A DNA stretch of 64,000 nt from Xylophilus sp. Leaf220 (GCF_001421705.1 NZ_LMKO01000006.1:1-64000), one strand, 5' to 3'. Numbered from the stretch's first letter, positions 28,142-37,013 are shown. Notes: generated by a model from the letters alone, not told the origin. Numbers and translations are program-made.

Positions 28142-29077
28142 CTATCCGACCTGCGGGTGCTGGTGCTCACCGCCCGCGGCGGCACCCTCACCGCCGCGGC
28201 CCAGGCCCTGCAGATCACGCCCGCCGCCGCCAGCGCCACACTGAAGCGGCTGGAGGCGCAGCTGGGCGTGCGGCTGTTCGAGCGCTCCACCCGCGTGATG
28301 CGGCTCACCCCGCAAGGCCAGGTGATGCTCGACTACGCCAACCGCGCCTTCGACCTGCTGGCCGAGGGCACGGCCCAGGTGGCCGACGACCGGGCCGCGC
28401 TGGTCGGCACGCTGCGGGTGGCGGCGCCGTCGGATCTGGCGCGCACCGTGCTGCAGCCGTGGATCGCCGAATTCCTGCAGGACCATCCCGGCGTGCGGCT
28501 GGACCTGCGGGTGGGCGACCGGCCGCTGGACGTGCTGCGCGACGAGGTGGACGTGGCGATCCGCTACGGCGCCCTGGCCGATTCGCGGCTGGTGGCGCGG
28601 CTGCTGGCGCACGCCAACCCGGTCCTCTGCGCAGCGCCCGCCTATCTGCAGCGCCATCCGGCGCCGGCGGTGCCGGCCGACCTCGCGTGCCACAACTGCA
28701 TCACCTTCCGCCGCGCCGGTCGCCGCAACCGGGTCTGGCGCTTCGCCCGGGACGGCCACTGGACGGAGGTGCGGGTCGACGGCGACCGCAGCGTGGACGA
28801 CGCCGGCCTGGCCCGCGAATGGGCCGTCGCCGGCCACGGCGTGGTGCTGAAATCGGCGATCGACGTGCAGGCCGACATCGCGGCCGGTCGCCTGGTGCCG
28901 CTGCTGCCCGACTGGCAGACCGAGGCCTACCCGCTGCACGCCCTGTTGCCCAGCGGCCGGTTCGTGCCTGCGCGGGTGCGGGCGCTGGTGGACTTCCTGG
29001 CGCGGCGCTTCGCCCCGGCCGACCCTGCCGGGCCCGGGGTTCGACCCCGGATGCAGCGGGCGGGCCGCTCCGCATAA
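28127..29077 (+). CDS. LysR-family transcriptional regulator
   Basis: 316 residues. N-terminal winged helix (LSDLRVLVLTARGGTLTAAA; LKRLEAQLGVRLFERSTRVM), then an effector domain from ~90. Divergent from the MDR oxidoreductase gene, the likely target. The start codon sits in a 23-bp palindrome. The C-terminal ~20 residues are Pro/Arg-rich and not typical of the family. An AraC-type gene follows 25 bp later in the same direction. Confidence 0.93.
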   Translation: MKIENLSDLRVLVLTARGGTLTAAAQALQITPAAASATLKRLEAQLGVRLFERSTRVMRLTPQGQVMLDYANRAFDLLAEGTAQVADDRAALVGTLRVAAPSDLARTVLQPWIAEFLQDHPGVRLDLRVGDRPLDVLRDEVDVAIRYGALADSRLVARLLAHANPVLCAAPAYLQRHPAPAVPADLACHNCITFRRAGRRNRVWRFARDGHWTEVRVDGDRSVDDAGLAREWAVAGHGVVLKSAIDVQADIAAGRLVPLLPDWQTEAYPLHALLPSGRFVPARVRALVDFLARRFAPADPAGPGVRPRMQRAGRSA

Positions 29078-29102
29078 TGCACCGAGCCCCCGTCTGCCGC
29101 CA

Positions 29103-30062
29103 ATGCCCGCGCCCCACCATTTCTCCACCGACCACGTTGCGCCGCGCGAGCGGGCGCCGCAGTGGTGCGAGTGGATCGGACGGCACTTCGGCGGCCTGCA
29201 GACCGACCTGTACGGCGACACCGACTTCGACGGCCGCCTGCAGGCCGCGCAGGCCGGCGAGGTGATCCTGACCCGGCTGGAGGCCGACCGCCACCGGGTG
29301 CTGCGCAGCGACGACCAGGCCCGGCGCAGCGAGGCCGGCTACCTGAAGATCATCGCCCCCTGGCAGGGCCGCGCCCAGGTCGAGCAGCACGGCCGCAGCG
29401 CCTGCGTGCAGGAAGGCGGCTGGGCGATCTACGACACCACCCGCCACTACGCGGTGGCCAACCCCGACCGCTCCGACCACCTGATCGTGATGCTGCCGCT
29501 GCACCGGTTCGCCGGCAGCGCCGCGCAGACGGCCGCGGCCCTGGCCCGCCACGTGGGCGGCGCCGCCGGCATCTCGCGCGTGGCGCTGCAGGCGATGCGC
29601 AGCACCTACCAGGAGCTGCCCCACATGGGCGCCGAGGCGGCGCACGGCGCGGGCGAACTGATCCTGCAGCTGGTCCAGCTCTCGCTGCAGGAGGCGGCCG
29701 GCCGGCCCGGCCCCGAGGCGCGGCGCGCCGCCCTGCAGGACCGCATCCGCCTGCTGGTGCGCCAGCAGCTGCGCGACCCGGCGCTCAGCCTCGCGCGCAT
29801 CGCGGGTGCCCTGCAGTGCAGCAAGCGGCAGCTGCACCACGCCTTTTCGGCCGGCGACGACGGCACCCTGGCCGGCTACATCGTCCGCCAGCGCATCGAG
29901 GCCTGCATGCGCGACCTGCGGTCGCCCGCCCACGCCCACCGCACCGCCACCGAGATCGCGCTGGGCTGGGGCTTCAACAGCAGCGCCCATTTCAGCCGGG
30001 CCTTCCGCCAGCACACCGGCGAGGCGCCCTCGGCCTTCCGGCAGCGGCAGCCGGGCGGCTGA
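29103..30062 (+). CDS. AraC-family regulator (AraC-binding-like sensor domain)
   Basis: 319 residues. Residues ~1-190 resemble the FeaR/NitR-type 'AraC-binding-like' sensor domain (VILTRLEADRHRVLR; GGWAIYDTTRHYAV). The C-terminal double helix-turn-helix (~210-315) has IAGALQCSKRQLHHAF and ATEIALGWGFNSSAHFSRAF. Regulators of this type often control aromatic or amine-derived aldehyde metabolism, which would suit the nearby aldehyde dehydrogenase, but the link is positional only. Confidence 0.92.
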   Translation: MPAPHHFSTDHVAPRERAPQWCEWIGRHFGGLQTDLYGDTDFDGRLQAAQAGEVILTRLEADRHRVLRSDDQARRSEAGYLKIIAPWQGRAQVEQHGRSACVQEGGWAIYDTTRHYAVANPDRSDHLIVMLPLHRFAGSAAQTAAALARHVGGAAGISRVALQAMRSTYQELPHMGAEAAHGAGELILQLVQLSLQEAAGRPGPEARRAALQDRIRLLVRQQLRDPALSLARIAGALQCSKRQLHHAFSAGDDGTLAGYIVRQRIEACMRDLRSPAHAHRTATEIALGWGFNSSAHFSRAFRQHTGEAPSAFRQRQPGG

Positions 30063-30133
30063 CCGGCTCGCCGCATCGCACCGCGCCGTGCCCGGCGCGA
30101 CTATCCTCGTTCCCTTTTGCCGCGACCGTACCC

Positions 30134-31108
30134 ATGGGCGAATTCGACCTGATCCAGCGCTATTTCAAACGCCCCGCCCGGCGCTCGCCCCTCGGCGTGG
30201 GGGACGACTGCGCGCTGCTCGCGCCCTGTCCCGGCATGCAGCTGGCGGTGTCGTCGGACATGCTGGTCGAGGGCCGGCATTTCCTCCCGACGGTCGATCC
30301 GGTGCGGCTCGGCCACAAGGCGCTGGCGGTCAACCTGAGCGACCTGGCCGCCTGCGGCGCCGAGCCGCTCGCCTTCACCCTGGCGCTGTCGCTGCCGGCG
30401 GTGGACGAGGCCTGGCTGGCCGGCTTCTCGCAGGGCCTGCTGGCGCTGGCCGACGCCCACGGCTGCGACCTGGTCGGCGGCGACACCACCCGCGGCCCGC
30501 TCAACATCTGCATCACCGTCTTCGGCGAAGTGCCCGCCGGCCAGGCCCTGCTGCGCAGCGGCGCACGGGCGGGCGACGACCTGTGGGTCAGCGGCACCCT
30601 GGGCGACGCCCGGCTGGCGCTGGAAGTGTTTCGCGGCACGCTGGACGTTCCCGCCGAGACCTTCGCCGCCGCCCGCCTGCGGATGGAAGCGCCCACGCCC
30701 CGCGTCGCCCTGGGCACCGCGCTGCGCGGCATCGCCACCAGCGCGGTCGACATCAGCGACGGCCTGCTGGGCGACCTGGGCCACGTGCTGCGCGCCAGCG
30801 GCGTCGGCGCGACGATCGATACCTCGGTTGCTATTGATTTGATAGCTGGCGGCCGGCGCGGATCGCCGGCTGCAGGCCTTTTTTCTTCGGAAAAGCGGCT
30901 GGAGCTGGTGCTGGCGGGCGGTGACGACTACGAGCTGGCCTTCACCGCGCCGGCCGCTGCGGCCGACCGGGTGCGGGCCGCCGGCGCGGCCAGCGGAACG
31001 CCGGTCACCCGCATCGGATCGGTCGTGGCTGGCAGCGGCGTGCAGTTGCGGGACGGGGCGGGTGCCGCGGTGGACGGGCGCTTCGCGTCGTTCGACCATT
31101 TCGCCTGA
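30134..31108 (+). CDS. thiL: Thiamine-monophosphate kinase with repeat-derived insertion
   Basis: 324 residues. ThiL phosphorylates thiamine monophosphate to the diphosphate cofactor using ATP. Conserved motifs: GVGDDCALL, SSDMLVEGRHF, AVNLSDLAACGAEP, LVGGDTTRGP, VDISDGLLGDL and LVLAGGDDYEL. Residues ~232-254, just before the last motif, are translated from a complete family B repeat (30830-30896), including its T-run (encoding LFSSEK). Otherwise the length is normal. In relatives thiL usually adjoins pgpA and cinA; here about 6 kb of other genes lie between. Confidence 0.95.
   Translation: MGEFDLIQRYFKRPARRSPLGVGDDCALLAPCPGMQLAVSSDMLVEGRHFLPTVDPVRLGHKALAVNLSDLAACGAEPLAFTLALSLPAVDEAWLAGFSQGLLALADAHGCDLVGGDTTRGPLNICITVFGEVPAGQALLRSGARAGDDLWVSGTLGDARLALEVFRGTLDVPAETFAAARLRMEAPTPRVALGTALRGIATSAVDISDGLLGDLGHVLRASGVGATIDTSVAIDLIAGGRRGSPAAGLFSSEKRLELVLAGGDDYELAFTAPAAAADRVRAAGAASGTPVTRIGSVVAGSGVQLRDGAGAAVDGRFASFDHFA
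30830..30896 (+). repeat. Dispersed repeat family B, full copy inside thiL
   Basis: GCTATTGATTTGATAGC box, then GGCCGGCGCGGATCGCCGGC hairpin, TGCAGGCC and TTTTTTCTTCGGAAAA. It is a full-length element in the sense orientation of thiL and keeps the frame open. It is the clearest statement of the family consensus. Confidence 0.88.
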
Positions 31109-31138
31109 GGCGGCGCGGCCGCGGGGCGTGCCGAGCCG

Positions 31139-31942
31139 CTAACACGGCACGATCGGCGGGTAGCCGCCGTCGCCGTCCGGCCACGGCGTCAGCACTTCGA
31201 AGCCGTCGGGCGTCACGGCCACCATGTGCTCCCACTGGGCGGACAGCGACCGGTCCTTCGTCACCACCGTCCAGCCGTCGGCCAGGGTCCTGGTCTCGCG
31301 CCGGCCGGCGTTGAGCATCGGCTCGATGGTGAAGACCATGCCCGGCTCCAGCCGCAGCCCCTCGCCGCGGCGGCCGTAGTGCAGCACCTGGGGCTCGTCG
31401 TGGTAGGTGGTGCCGATGCCGTGGCCGCAGAACTCGCGCACCACCGAGAAATGCTCCCGGTGCGCGACCGTCTGGATCGCGTGGCCCACGTCGCCCAGGG
31501 TGGCGCCGGGACGCACCTGGCGGATGCCGGCGGCCAGCGCCTCCCAGGTGGTGGCGACCAGCCGGCGCGCCAGGGTGCTGGGCTCGCCGACGAAGAACAT
31601 CCGGCTGGTGTCGCCGAACCAGCCGTCGTGGACGAGCGCCACGTCGAGGTTGACGATGTCGCCCTTCTTCAGGACCTTGTCGGGCGACGGGATGCCGTGG
31701 CACACCACCTGGTTGACCGAGGCGAGGATCGTCTTGGGATAGCCCTGGTAGCCGATGTTGGCCGGCGTGGCGCCCAGCACGTCGACGATGTAGCGGTGGC
31801 AGATCGCGTCGAGCGCCTCGGTGCTGACGCCCGGCCGCACATGCGGCGCCACCATCGCCAGCACCCCGGCCGCCAGCCGGCCGGCAGCGCGGGCCTGGGC
31901 GATCTCGGCGGGCGTGCGGATCGGGACGCCGTGGCCCCTCAT
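31139..31942 (-). CDS. map: Type I methionine aminopeptidase (second map)
   Basis: 267 residues. All metal ligands of MetAP are seen: Asp in NLDVALV, Asp in FGDTSRMFF, His in GHGIGTTYH, Glu in FTIEPML and Glu in SAQWEHMVAVT. It removes N-terminal Met from new proteins. It is not in the rpsB-tsf context of the housekeeping map. Its start overlaps the stop of a ParD-like antitoxin gene (ATGA), so the two are translationally coupled. It may be an accessory or regulated isoform. Confidence 0.93.
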   Translation of the reverse strand: MRGHGVPIRTPAEIAQARAAGRLAAGVLAMVAPHVRPGVSTEALDAICHRYIVDVLGATPANIGYQGYPKTILASVNQVVCHGIPSPDKVLKKGDIVNLDVALVHDGWFGDTSRMFFVGEPSTLARRLVATTWEALAAGIRQVRPGATLGDVGHAIQTVAHREHFSVVREFCGHGIGTTYHDEPQVLHYGRRGEGLRLEPGMVFTIEPMLNAGRRETRTLADGWTVVTKDRSLSAQWEHMVAVTPDGFEVLTPWPDGDGGYPPIVPC

Positions 31943-32193
31943 GCCGCGCGCTTCACCGCGGGGGCGATGGCCGGCACGGTGGGCGGCAGCAGGCCGTCCA
32001 GGTCGAACCCGCCCGCCTGCTCCGCCCGGATCAGCATTTGGCTGATGTCCCGGTGGTTCAGGTCGGGGTGGAGTTCCGACAGCATGCCGACCCGCATCCA
32101 GTGCTCGGCCTGCGCATTGATCGAGCGGCTCAGCGCGTTGCCCGCCACCCGCAGGTCGGCGTGCATGCGGTCGGAAATTTTGACGATACCCAT
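31939..32193 (-). CDS. ParD-like antitoxin family protein
   Basis: 84 residues. The N-terminus (VKISDRMHADLRVAGNALSR) looks like a ribbon-helix-helix DNA-binding strand and helix, matching the ParD_like family. No ParE toxin is nearby; the coupled downstream gene is a methionine aminopeptidase. An operator-like set of TACGA/TCGTA repeats and a TATAAT box lie just upstream, consistent with autorepression. The predicted transcription start is within a few bases of the ATG (32193). Confidence 0.8.
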   Translation of the reverse strand: MGIVKISDRMHADLRVAGNALSRSINAQAEHWMRVGMLSELHPDLNHRDISQMLIRAEQAGGFDLDGLLPPTVPAIAPAVKRAA

Positions 32194-32201
32194 GGGTCGG
32201 C

Positions 32202-32228
32202 ATTATACGAAACGTATACGAATCGTAG
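32202..32228 (-). promoter_or_regulatory. Promoter with overlapping operator for parD-like/map
   Basis: On the minus strand a perfect TATAAT (32207-32202) lies 8 bases before the ATG at 32193. It overlaps ATACG-AAA-CGTAT (32205-32217) and TACGA-A-TCGTA (32217-32227), two adjoining palindromes; ATACGA recurs with an 11-bp period, one helical turn. No good -35 box is seen. The layout suggests repression by the ribbon-helix-helix protein and a near-leaderless transcript. Confidence 0.7.
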
Positions 32229-32275
32229 TTTTTCGGGTTTCGCGATGGGCACCCGGCCCAGGGCGGCGTCGCGGG

Positions 32276-33082
32276 CTATGCCGCGTCGACGGTTCCCAGG
32301 AAGTCGCCCACCGCATCCAACACCCCCTCGGCCGCTTCCTTGTGCGGCACATGCCCGGCCCCGTCGAAGGTGCGTACCGTCACCACGCCGGCGGCATGCG
32401 CGGCGATCCGCCCGGCATGCGCGGCCGAGCCGAACGCGTCCTCGCTGCCGCGCAGCACCAGGGTCGGCTGCCGCAGGCGGCGCAGTTCGGCATCGAGGTT
32501 CCAGCCGGCGAATGCCGGCGCGAGCCAAGTCTCGGTCCAGGCGGCCAGTACCCAGGCCGCCTTGTCGCCGTGGTAGCGGGCCAGCCGCTCGACCTGGCCG
32601 GGTTCCGCGAACGAGGCCTGGGCCGCGCGCACGCCGTCCAGCGTCATCGCCTCGGCGAAGGCCTGGGCCGATTCGACGACCACCGCCCGGCACCGTGCGG
32701 GGTAGGCGGCGCCGATGCACAGCGCCATGCCGCCGCCCACGCTGTGCCCGAAGGCCACGAACCGGTCGATCCCGAAATGCGCCAGCACCGCCGCGAAGTC
32801 GCCCTGCGCCTCCTGCTGCACGAAGTCGAGCGCCAGCCGGCCCGGGTGCGGGTCGGACCGGCCGAAGCCGAGGCGGTCGTAGGCCACCACATCCCGCCCG
32901 CTGCGTTCTGCCAGCGCCTGCGGAAACGACCGCCACAGGTCGACGCTGCCGAGCGAGTCGTGCAGCAGCACGATCGGCGGCTGCGGGCGGCGGGCGCCGT
33001 GCGCGGGCCACCGGCAGGCGTGCAGCCGGCCGGCCGGGGTGGCGATGAAGGCTTCTTCCGCGGCGGGTTCGGCAGGGGTCAT
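32276..33082 (-). CDS. Alpha/beta-fold hydrolase
   Basis: 268 residues. Oxyanion-type VLLHDSLGSVDLW, nucleophile elbow GHSVGGG (Ser ~116), acid Asp near GSEDAFG and His in GAGHVPHKEA form a complete triad. It belongs to the broad hydrolase_1/hydrolase_6 group; the substrate is unknown. Its start overlaps the stop of the upstream helicase gene by four bases (ATGA), so they form one operon. Confidence 0.9.
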   Translation of the reverse strand: MTPAEPAAEEAFIATPAGRLHACRWPAHGARRPQPPIVLLHDSLGSVDLWRSFPQALAERSGRDVVAYDRLGFGRSDPHPGRLALDFVQQEAQGDFAAVLAHFGIDRFVAFGHSVGGGMALCIGAAYPARCRAVVVESAQAFAEAMTLDGVRAAQASFAEPGQVERLARYHGDKAAWVLAAWTETWLAPAFAGWNLDAELRRLRQPTLVLRGSEDAFGSAAHAGRIAAHAAGVVTVRTFDGAGHVPHKEAAEGVLDAVGDFLGTVDAA

Positions 33083-35457
33083 GGCGGGGGGTATCCAGGT
33101 GGGACGGCGCACGGCTGCGTTTCGGTGCCGGTCTCCACGTGCCACCACGGCGGCAGCAGCGCGCGCACCTTCTTCCGGGCGAACCGGTCGTCCATCAACC
33201 ATACCGTGCCCCGGTCCTCGGCCGAGCGGATCACCCGGCCGGCGGCCTGGGTGACCTTCTGCAGGCCGGGGTAGAGGTAGGTGTAGTCGTAGCCCCGGCC
33301 CGCGCCGATGCGGGCGTCGAGCGCCTGGCGCAGCCGCTCGTTGACCGGGTTCACCTGCGGCAGCCCCAGCGTCGCGACGAAGGCGCCGATCAGCCGGTCG
33401 CCGGCCAAGTCGATGCCTTCGCCGAACACGCCGCCCAGCACCGCGAAGCCGACGCCGCGGCCGCCGGGGGCGAAGCGGGCCAGGAAGGCGTCGCGCTCCG
33501 GCTCGGCCATGCTGCGCGACTGTTCCCAGGTGGGGATCGCCGGGTGCCGCGCGTGCAGCCGGTCGGCGGCGCGGCGCAGGTAGTCGAAGCTGCTGAAGAA
33601 GGCCAGGTAGTTGCCCGGCGCCGCGGCGTACTGCGCCGCGACCAGGTCGCCCACCGCATCCAGGCTGGCCTCGCGGTGCTGCCAGCGGGTCGAGATGTGC
33701 GGCGCGACCCGCACCCGCAGCTGCCCCGCGGTGTAGGGCGAGGGGATGTCGACCGCCACCGTGTCCGCGGGCAGGCCGAGCATCTCGCGGTGGTAGTCGG
33801 CCGGCCGCAGCGTGGCGGAGAACAGGGTGGTGGCGTGCGCCGCCGCGAACCGCGGCGCGAGGAACCCGGCCGGCACCAGGTTGCGGATGTGCAGACGCAG
33901 GCCCTTGCCGTCGGACCGGCACACCGCGTCGAACATCGAGTGGCCGCCGGGGAAGCTGTCGGCCCGCTTGCCGAAGTCGAGCAGTTCGAACCAGAAGCGC
34001 TGCAGCGTGTCGCCGGGGCCGGTGGTGGGCTGCGCGACCAGCGTCTCGCCCACCGCGGCGGCGCAGTCCTGCAGGGCGCGCAGGAAGGCGGGTGGAATGC
34101 CATCCGGGAAATCGCGGCGGGCCTCCGGCGCCGGCACGGCGGGTGCCAGCGCCTTCCAGGCACGGCGCAGCCGCTCCAGCGGCGTCTTCAGCGACACGGG
34201 CGCCGCGCGCCGGGCCTCGGCGAACAGCAGCGGATCGAGCGCGGCCGAGTACATGCCGCGCGCCCGCTCGACCAGGTTGTGCGCCTCGTCGACCAGCACG
34301 CCGCTGCGCCAGCCGGCCTCGGTGGAGAGGGCGAACAGCATCGCGCTGCCGTCGAACCAGTGGTTGACGTCGCCCACCACCACGTCGCACCAGCGGGCCA
34401 TCTCCTGGCCCAGGTAGTAGGGGCAGACATCGTGCGCCAGGGCGACGCTGCGCAGCGCGGTGCGGCCCAGCGGACCTGCGGCCTGCGCGGCCGCGGCACG
34501 CGCGGCCGGCAGCCGGTCGTAGAAGCCGCGGGCCAGCGGGCAGGATTCGCCGTTGCAGGCGCGGTCGGGGTACTCGCAGGCCTTGTCGCGCGCCACCAGT
34601 TCCAGCACCCGCAGCGGCAGCGGGGCGGCGGGTGCGGCAGCGGCGGCCAGCCGCGCCAGCGCATCGAGCGCCACCTGGCGGCCCGAGGTGCGCGCGGTCA
34701 GGAAGAACACCCGGTCGAGGCCCGGCCGGGCATCGCCCTGCGGCACGCAGGCCTTGAGCGCCGGGAACAGGGTCGCGACGGTCTTGCCGATGCCGGTGGG
34801 CGCCTGGGCCAGCAGGTGGCGCCCGCCGCGCTGGCTGCGGTAGACGGCTTCGGCCAGCGGGCGCTGGCCCGGCCGGAAGTCGGCGAACGGGAACGGCAGC
34901 GCCGCCAGCGCCGCGTCGCGGGCCGCGCGGTGGGCGATCTCCTGGCGCGCCCACGCGACGAAGGCGGCGCAGCGCGCCTCGAACCGCGCCCGCAGGGTGG
35001 CCGCATCGTGGTGCTGTGCCAGCACCGTCTCGGCGCCGGAGCCGATGTCGTAGTAGACGAGCGCCAGTTCGATCTCGGGCAGCCCGCGCGCCTCGCACAG
35101 CAGCCAGCCGTACACCTCGGCCTGCGCCCAGTGCAGCAGCCGCTGGTGGGCCGGCTGGCGCGCCAGGTCGCCGCGGTGGGTCTTGATCTCTTCGAGGCGG
35201 TTTGCGGCCGGGTCGTAGCCGTCGGCCCGGCCCCGCACCCGCAACGGCCCCCAGGTGCCCGCCAGCGACACCTCGCGCTCGTAGCCTGCCGGCCGCCGCG
35301 CGGTCACCGCCGTGTGGCCGGCGATGCCCTCCTGCGCAGAGGGCGACGGGTTGAACCGCTGGTCGAGGTCGCCGGCCCGGGCGGTGAAGTCGCAGAGCAT
35401 GCGCACCGCCACGGCGAACGACGCGGGCGGTGCGGGGGTGTCGTCGGCGGCGTCCAT
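33079..35457 (-). CDS. PD-(D/E)XK nuclease - XPD/DinG-like helicase fusion
   Basis: 792 residues. The N-terminal ~180 residues show a PD-(D/E)XK nuclease core: GRADG (D79), then EIKTHRG (E90, K92), QAEVYGW and LALVYYD. The rest is an XPD/DinG-type superfamily 2 helicase: Walker A APTGIGKT (219-226), four iron-sulfur Cys (294, 301, 306, 345), DEAH (390-393), SATLRP and the C-terminal QAAGRVIRS. It should unwind and cut DNA in repair. Start at 35457 (MDAADDTPAP); a longer in-frame extension is less likely. Translationally coupled to the downstream hydrolase gene. Confidence 0.9.
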   Translation of the reverse strand: MDAADDTPAPPASFAVAVRMLCDFTARAGDLDQRFNPSPSAQEGIAGHTAVTARRPAGYEREVSLAGTWGPLRVRGRADGYDPAANRLEEIKTHRGDLARQPAHQRLLHWAQAEVYGWLLCEARGLPEIELALVYYDIGSGAETVLAQHHDAATLRARFEARCAAFVAWARQEIAHRAARDAALAALPFPFADFRPGQRPLAEAVYRSQRGGRHLLAQAPTGIGKTVATLFPALKACVPQGDARPGLDRVFFLTARTSGRQVALDALARLAAAAAPAAPLPLRVLELVARDKACEYPDRACNGESCPLARGFYDRLPAARAAAAQAAGPLGRTALRSVALAHDVCPYYLGQEMARWCDVVVGDVNHWFDGSAMLFALSTEAGWRSGVLVDEAHNLVERARGMYSAALDPLLFAEARRAAPVSLKTPLERLRRAWKALAPAVPAPEARRDFPDGIPPAFLRALQDCAAAVGETLVAQPTTGPGDTLQRFWFELLDFGKRADSFPGGHSMFDAVCRSDGKGLRLHIRNLVPAGFLAPRFAAAHATTLFSATLRPADYHREMLGLPADTVAVDIPSPYTAGQLRVRVAPHISTRWQHREASLDAVGDLVAAQYAAAPGNYLAFFSSFDYLRRAADRLHARHPAIPTWEQSRSMAEPERDAFLARFAPGGRGVGFAVLGGVFGEGIDLAGDRLIGAFVATLGLPQVNPVNERLRQALDARIGAGRGYDYTYLYPGLQKVTQAAGRVIRSAEDRGTVWLMDDRFARKKVRALLPPWWHVETGTETQPCAVPPGYPPP

Positions 35458-35633
35458 CGGAGGGCATCGTAGCGGCGGGCGCGCGCCGGCACCGGCGTCC
35501 GGGCATTCGGCGGCACCGGCGTCCGGCCCCGTCGCGGCAGGGTCCGGCACCGCGGGTCTGCGCGCTTTCCCTGTCACCGAACCTACATGCGCCGTTCACA
35601 CAATGGCGGCTCCACCCTCAGGAGACAAGCACC

Positions 35634-37013
35634 ATGCCCGCTCGCACGCCGCCCCTGCGCCTTCTCGTCTCCGCCGCCGCCGCCGGCCTGCTGGCCACCG
35701 CCTGCGGGGGCGGCGACGGCGGATCGACCCTGCCCACCCTCGACGGCGCCATGCCGCTGGTGATCGGCCACCGCGGCCTGCCGGGCCTGTTCCCCGAGGA
35801 AACCCGGCTCGCCTACGAGGCCGCGGCCGATGCCGGCGCCGATTCGCTCGAGCTCGACCTGCACCTGACCCGCGACTGCGTGCTGGTGGCCCGCCACAAC
35901 CCCTGGCTCTCTGACAACACCAACGTCGCCGACGTCGCCAAGACCAACGCATCGGTCGCGGCCCGCAAGCGCACCGTGCCCGGCCGGCTGGTCAACGTGC
36001 CCTACGACGCCAAGGTCTTCGGCGGCCCGGCCCAGTACCTGACCGACCTGACCAACCCGGCCGATCCGAAGTCGGTGCTGAAATCCCTGGTGGTCGACGG
36101 CGAGGACCATACCGGCGACTGGTCGATCACCGACTTCACCATGGCCGAGTTTCGCACCCTGATCGCCGGTACCACCTACGACGCCCGCACCGAGCGCCCC
36201 ACCGAGCTCAACGGCAAGCTGCCGATCGTCAGCTTCCAGGAGGTGATCGATGTGGCCCGCGCCAGGAGCGCCGCCACCGGCCGCACGATCTCGGTCTACC
36301 CCGAGACCAAGAACCCGATCTGGAACAACGCGCAGGCGATCGCCAACGGCTGCGGCCGGGCCGGCAGCCGGCCGCTGGAAGACGCGCTGCTGAAGTCGCT
36401 CAACGACAACGGCCTCAACAACCGCGGCGCCGCGGTGTTCGTGCAGAGCTTCGACCCGGCCAGCCTGAAGTACCTGCGCAGCGCCGGCCTGCAGGCCAGG
36501 GCGGTGCAGCTGGTGGACGGCAACGCGGTCGACTACCGCACCGGCGCGCTCATCTACGAAGCCAGCAACTCCGACCACTTCGTCTCGGCCCGTCCCTACA
36601 GCTGGATGCTGGCCGGCGACACCCGGTATTTCGGCGCAATGCTCACCCCCGCGGGCCTGGCCGAGATCAAGACCTACGCCGACGGCATCGGCCCGTGGAA
36701 GCCGCAGGTCATGGCGTGGAAGGTCTCGCCCTTCAAGGACCGCAACGCCGACGGCACGCCCTACACCGGCGCGCTCGCCGACGTGAACAGCGTCACCCCC
36801 ACCGCCCTGATCGGCGACGCCCACCGCGCCGGCCTGATCGTGCACACCTTCACCTTCCGCAACGAGCGCCGCTACCTGCCGGGCCTCTACAACGGCGACC
36901 CGGCGGCCGAGTACAAGGACTTCTTCCGCGCGGGCATCGACGGCGTGTTCAGCGACTTCGCCGGTACCGCGGTGGCGGCCCGGACGGACTGGCTGCGCGA
37001 AACCGGGCGCTGA
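35634..37013 (+). CDS. glpQ: Glycerophosphodiester phosphodiesterase, lipoprotein
   Basis: 459 residues. Lipoprotein signal ending LLATACGGG (Cys ~24), then the GDPD TIM barrel with VIGHRGLPGLFPEE, SLELDLHLTRD (metal-binding Glu/Asp) and a second catalytic His in VARHNPW. The C-terminus has VHTFTFRNE and GVFSDFAG. It splits glycerophosphodiesters to glycerol-3-phosphate and alcohols in the periplasm. RBS AGGAGACAAGCACC before ATG. It is divergent from the helicase gene and longer than E. coli GlpQ (358). Confidence 0.92.
   Translation: MPARTPPLRLLVSAAAAGLLATACGGGDGGSTLPTLDGAMPLVIGHRGLPGLFPEETRLAYEAAADAGADSLELDLHLTRDCVLVARHNPWLSDNTNVADVAKTNASVAARKRTVPGRLVNVPYDAKVFGGPAQYLTDLTNPADPKSVLKSLVVDGEDHTGDWSITDFTMAEFRTLIAGTTYDARTERPTELNGKLPIVSFQEVIDVARARSAATGRTISVYPETKNPIWNNAQAIANGCGRAGSRPLEDALLKSLNDNGLNNRGAAVFVQSFDPASLKYLRSAGLQARAVQLVDGNAVDYRTGALIYEASNSDHFVSARPYSWMLAGDTRYFGAMLTPAGLAEIKTYADGIGPWKPQVMAWKVSPFKDRNADGTPYTGALADVNSVTPTALIGDAHRAGLIVHTFTFRNERRYLPGLYNGDPAAEYKDFFRAGIDGVFSDFAGTAVAARTDWLRETGR

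Noticed and set aside
31139-32203. A 354-residue methionine aminopeptidase frame
   Set aside because: The first ~87 codons overlap the ParD-like gene out of frame and are Arg/Pro/Gly-rich; the enzyme starts at 31942 with the ATGA overlap.
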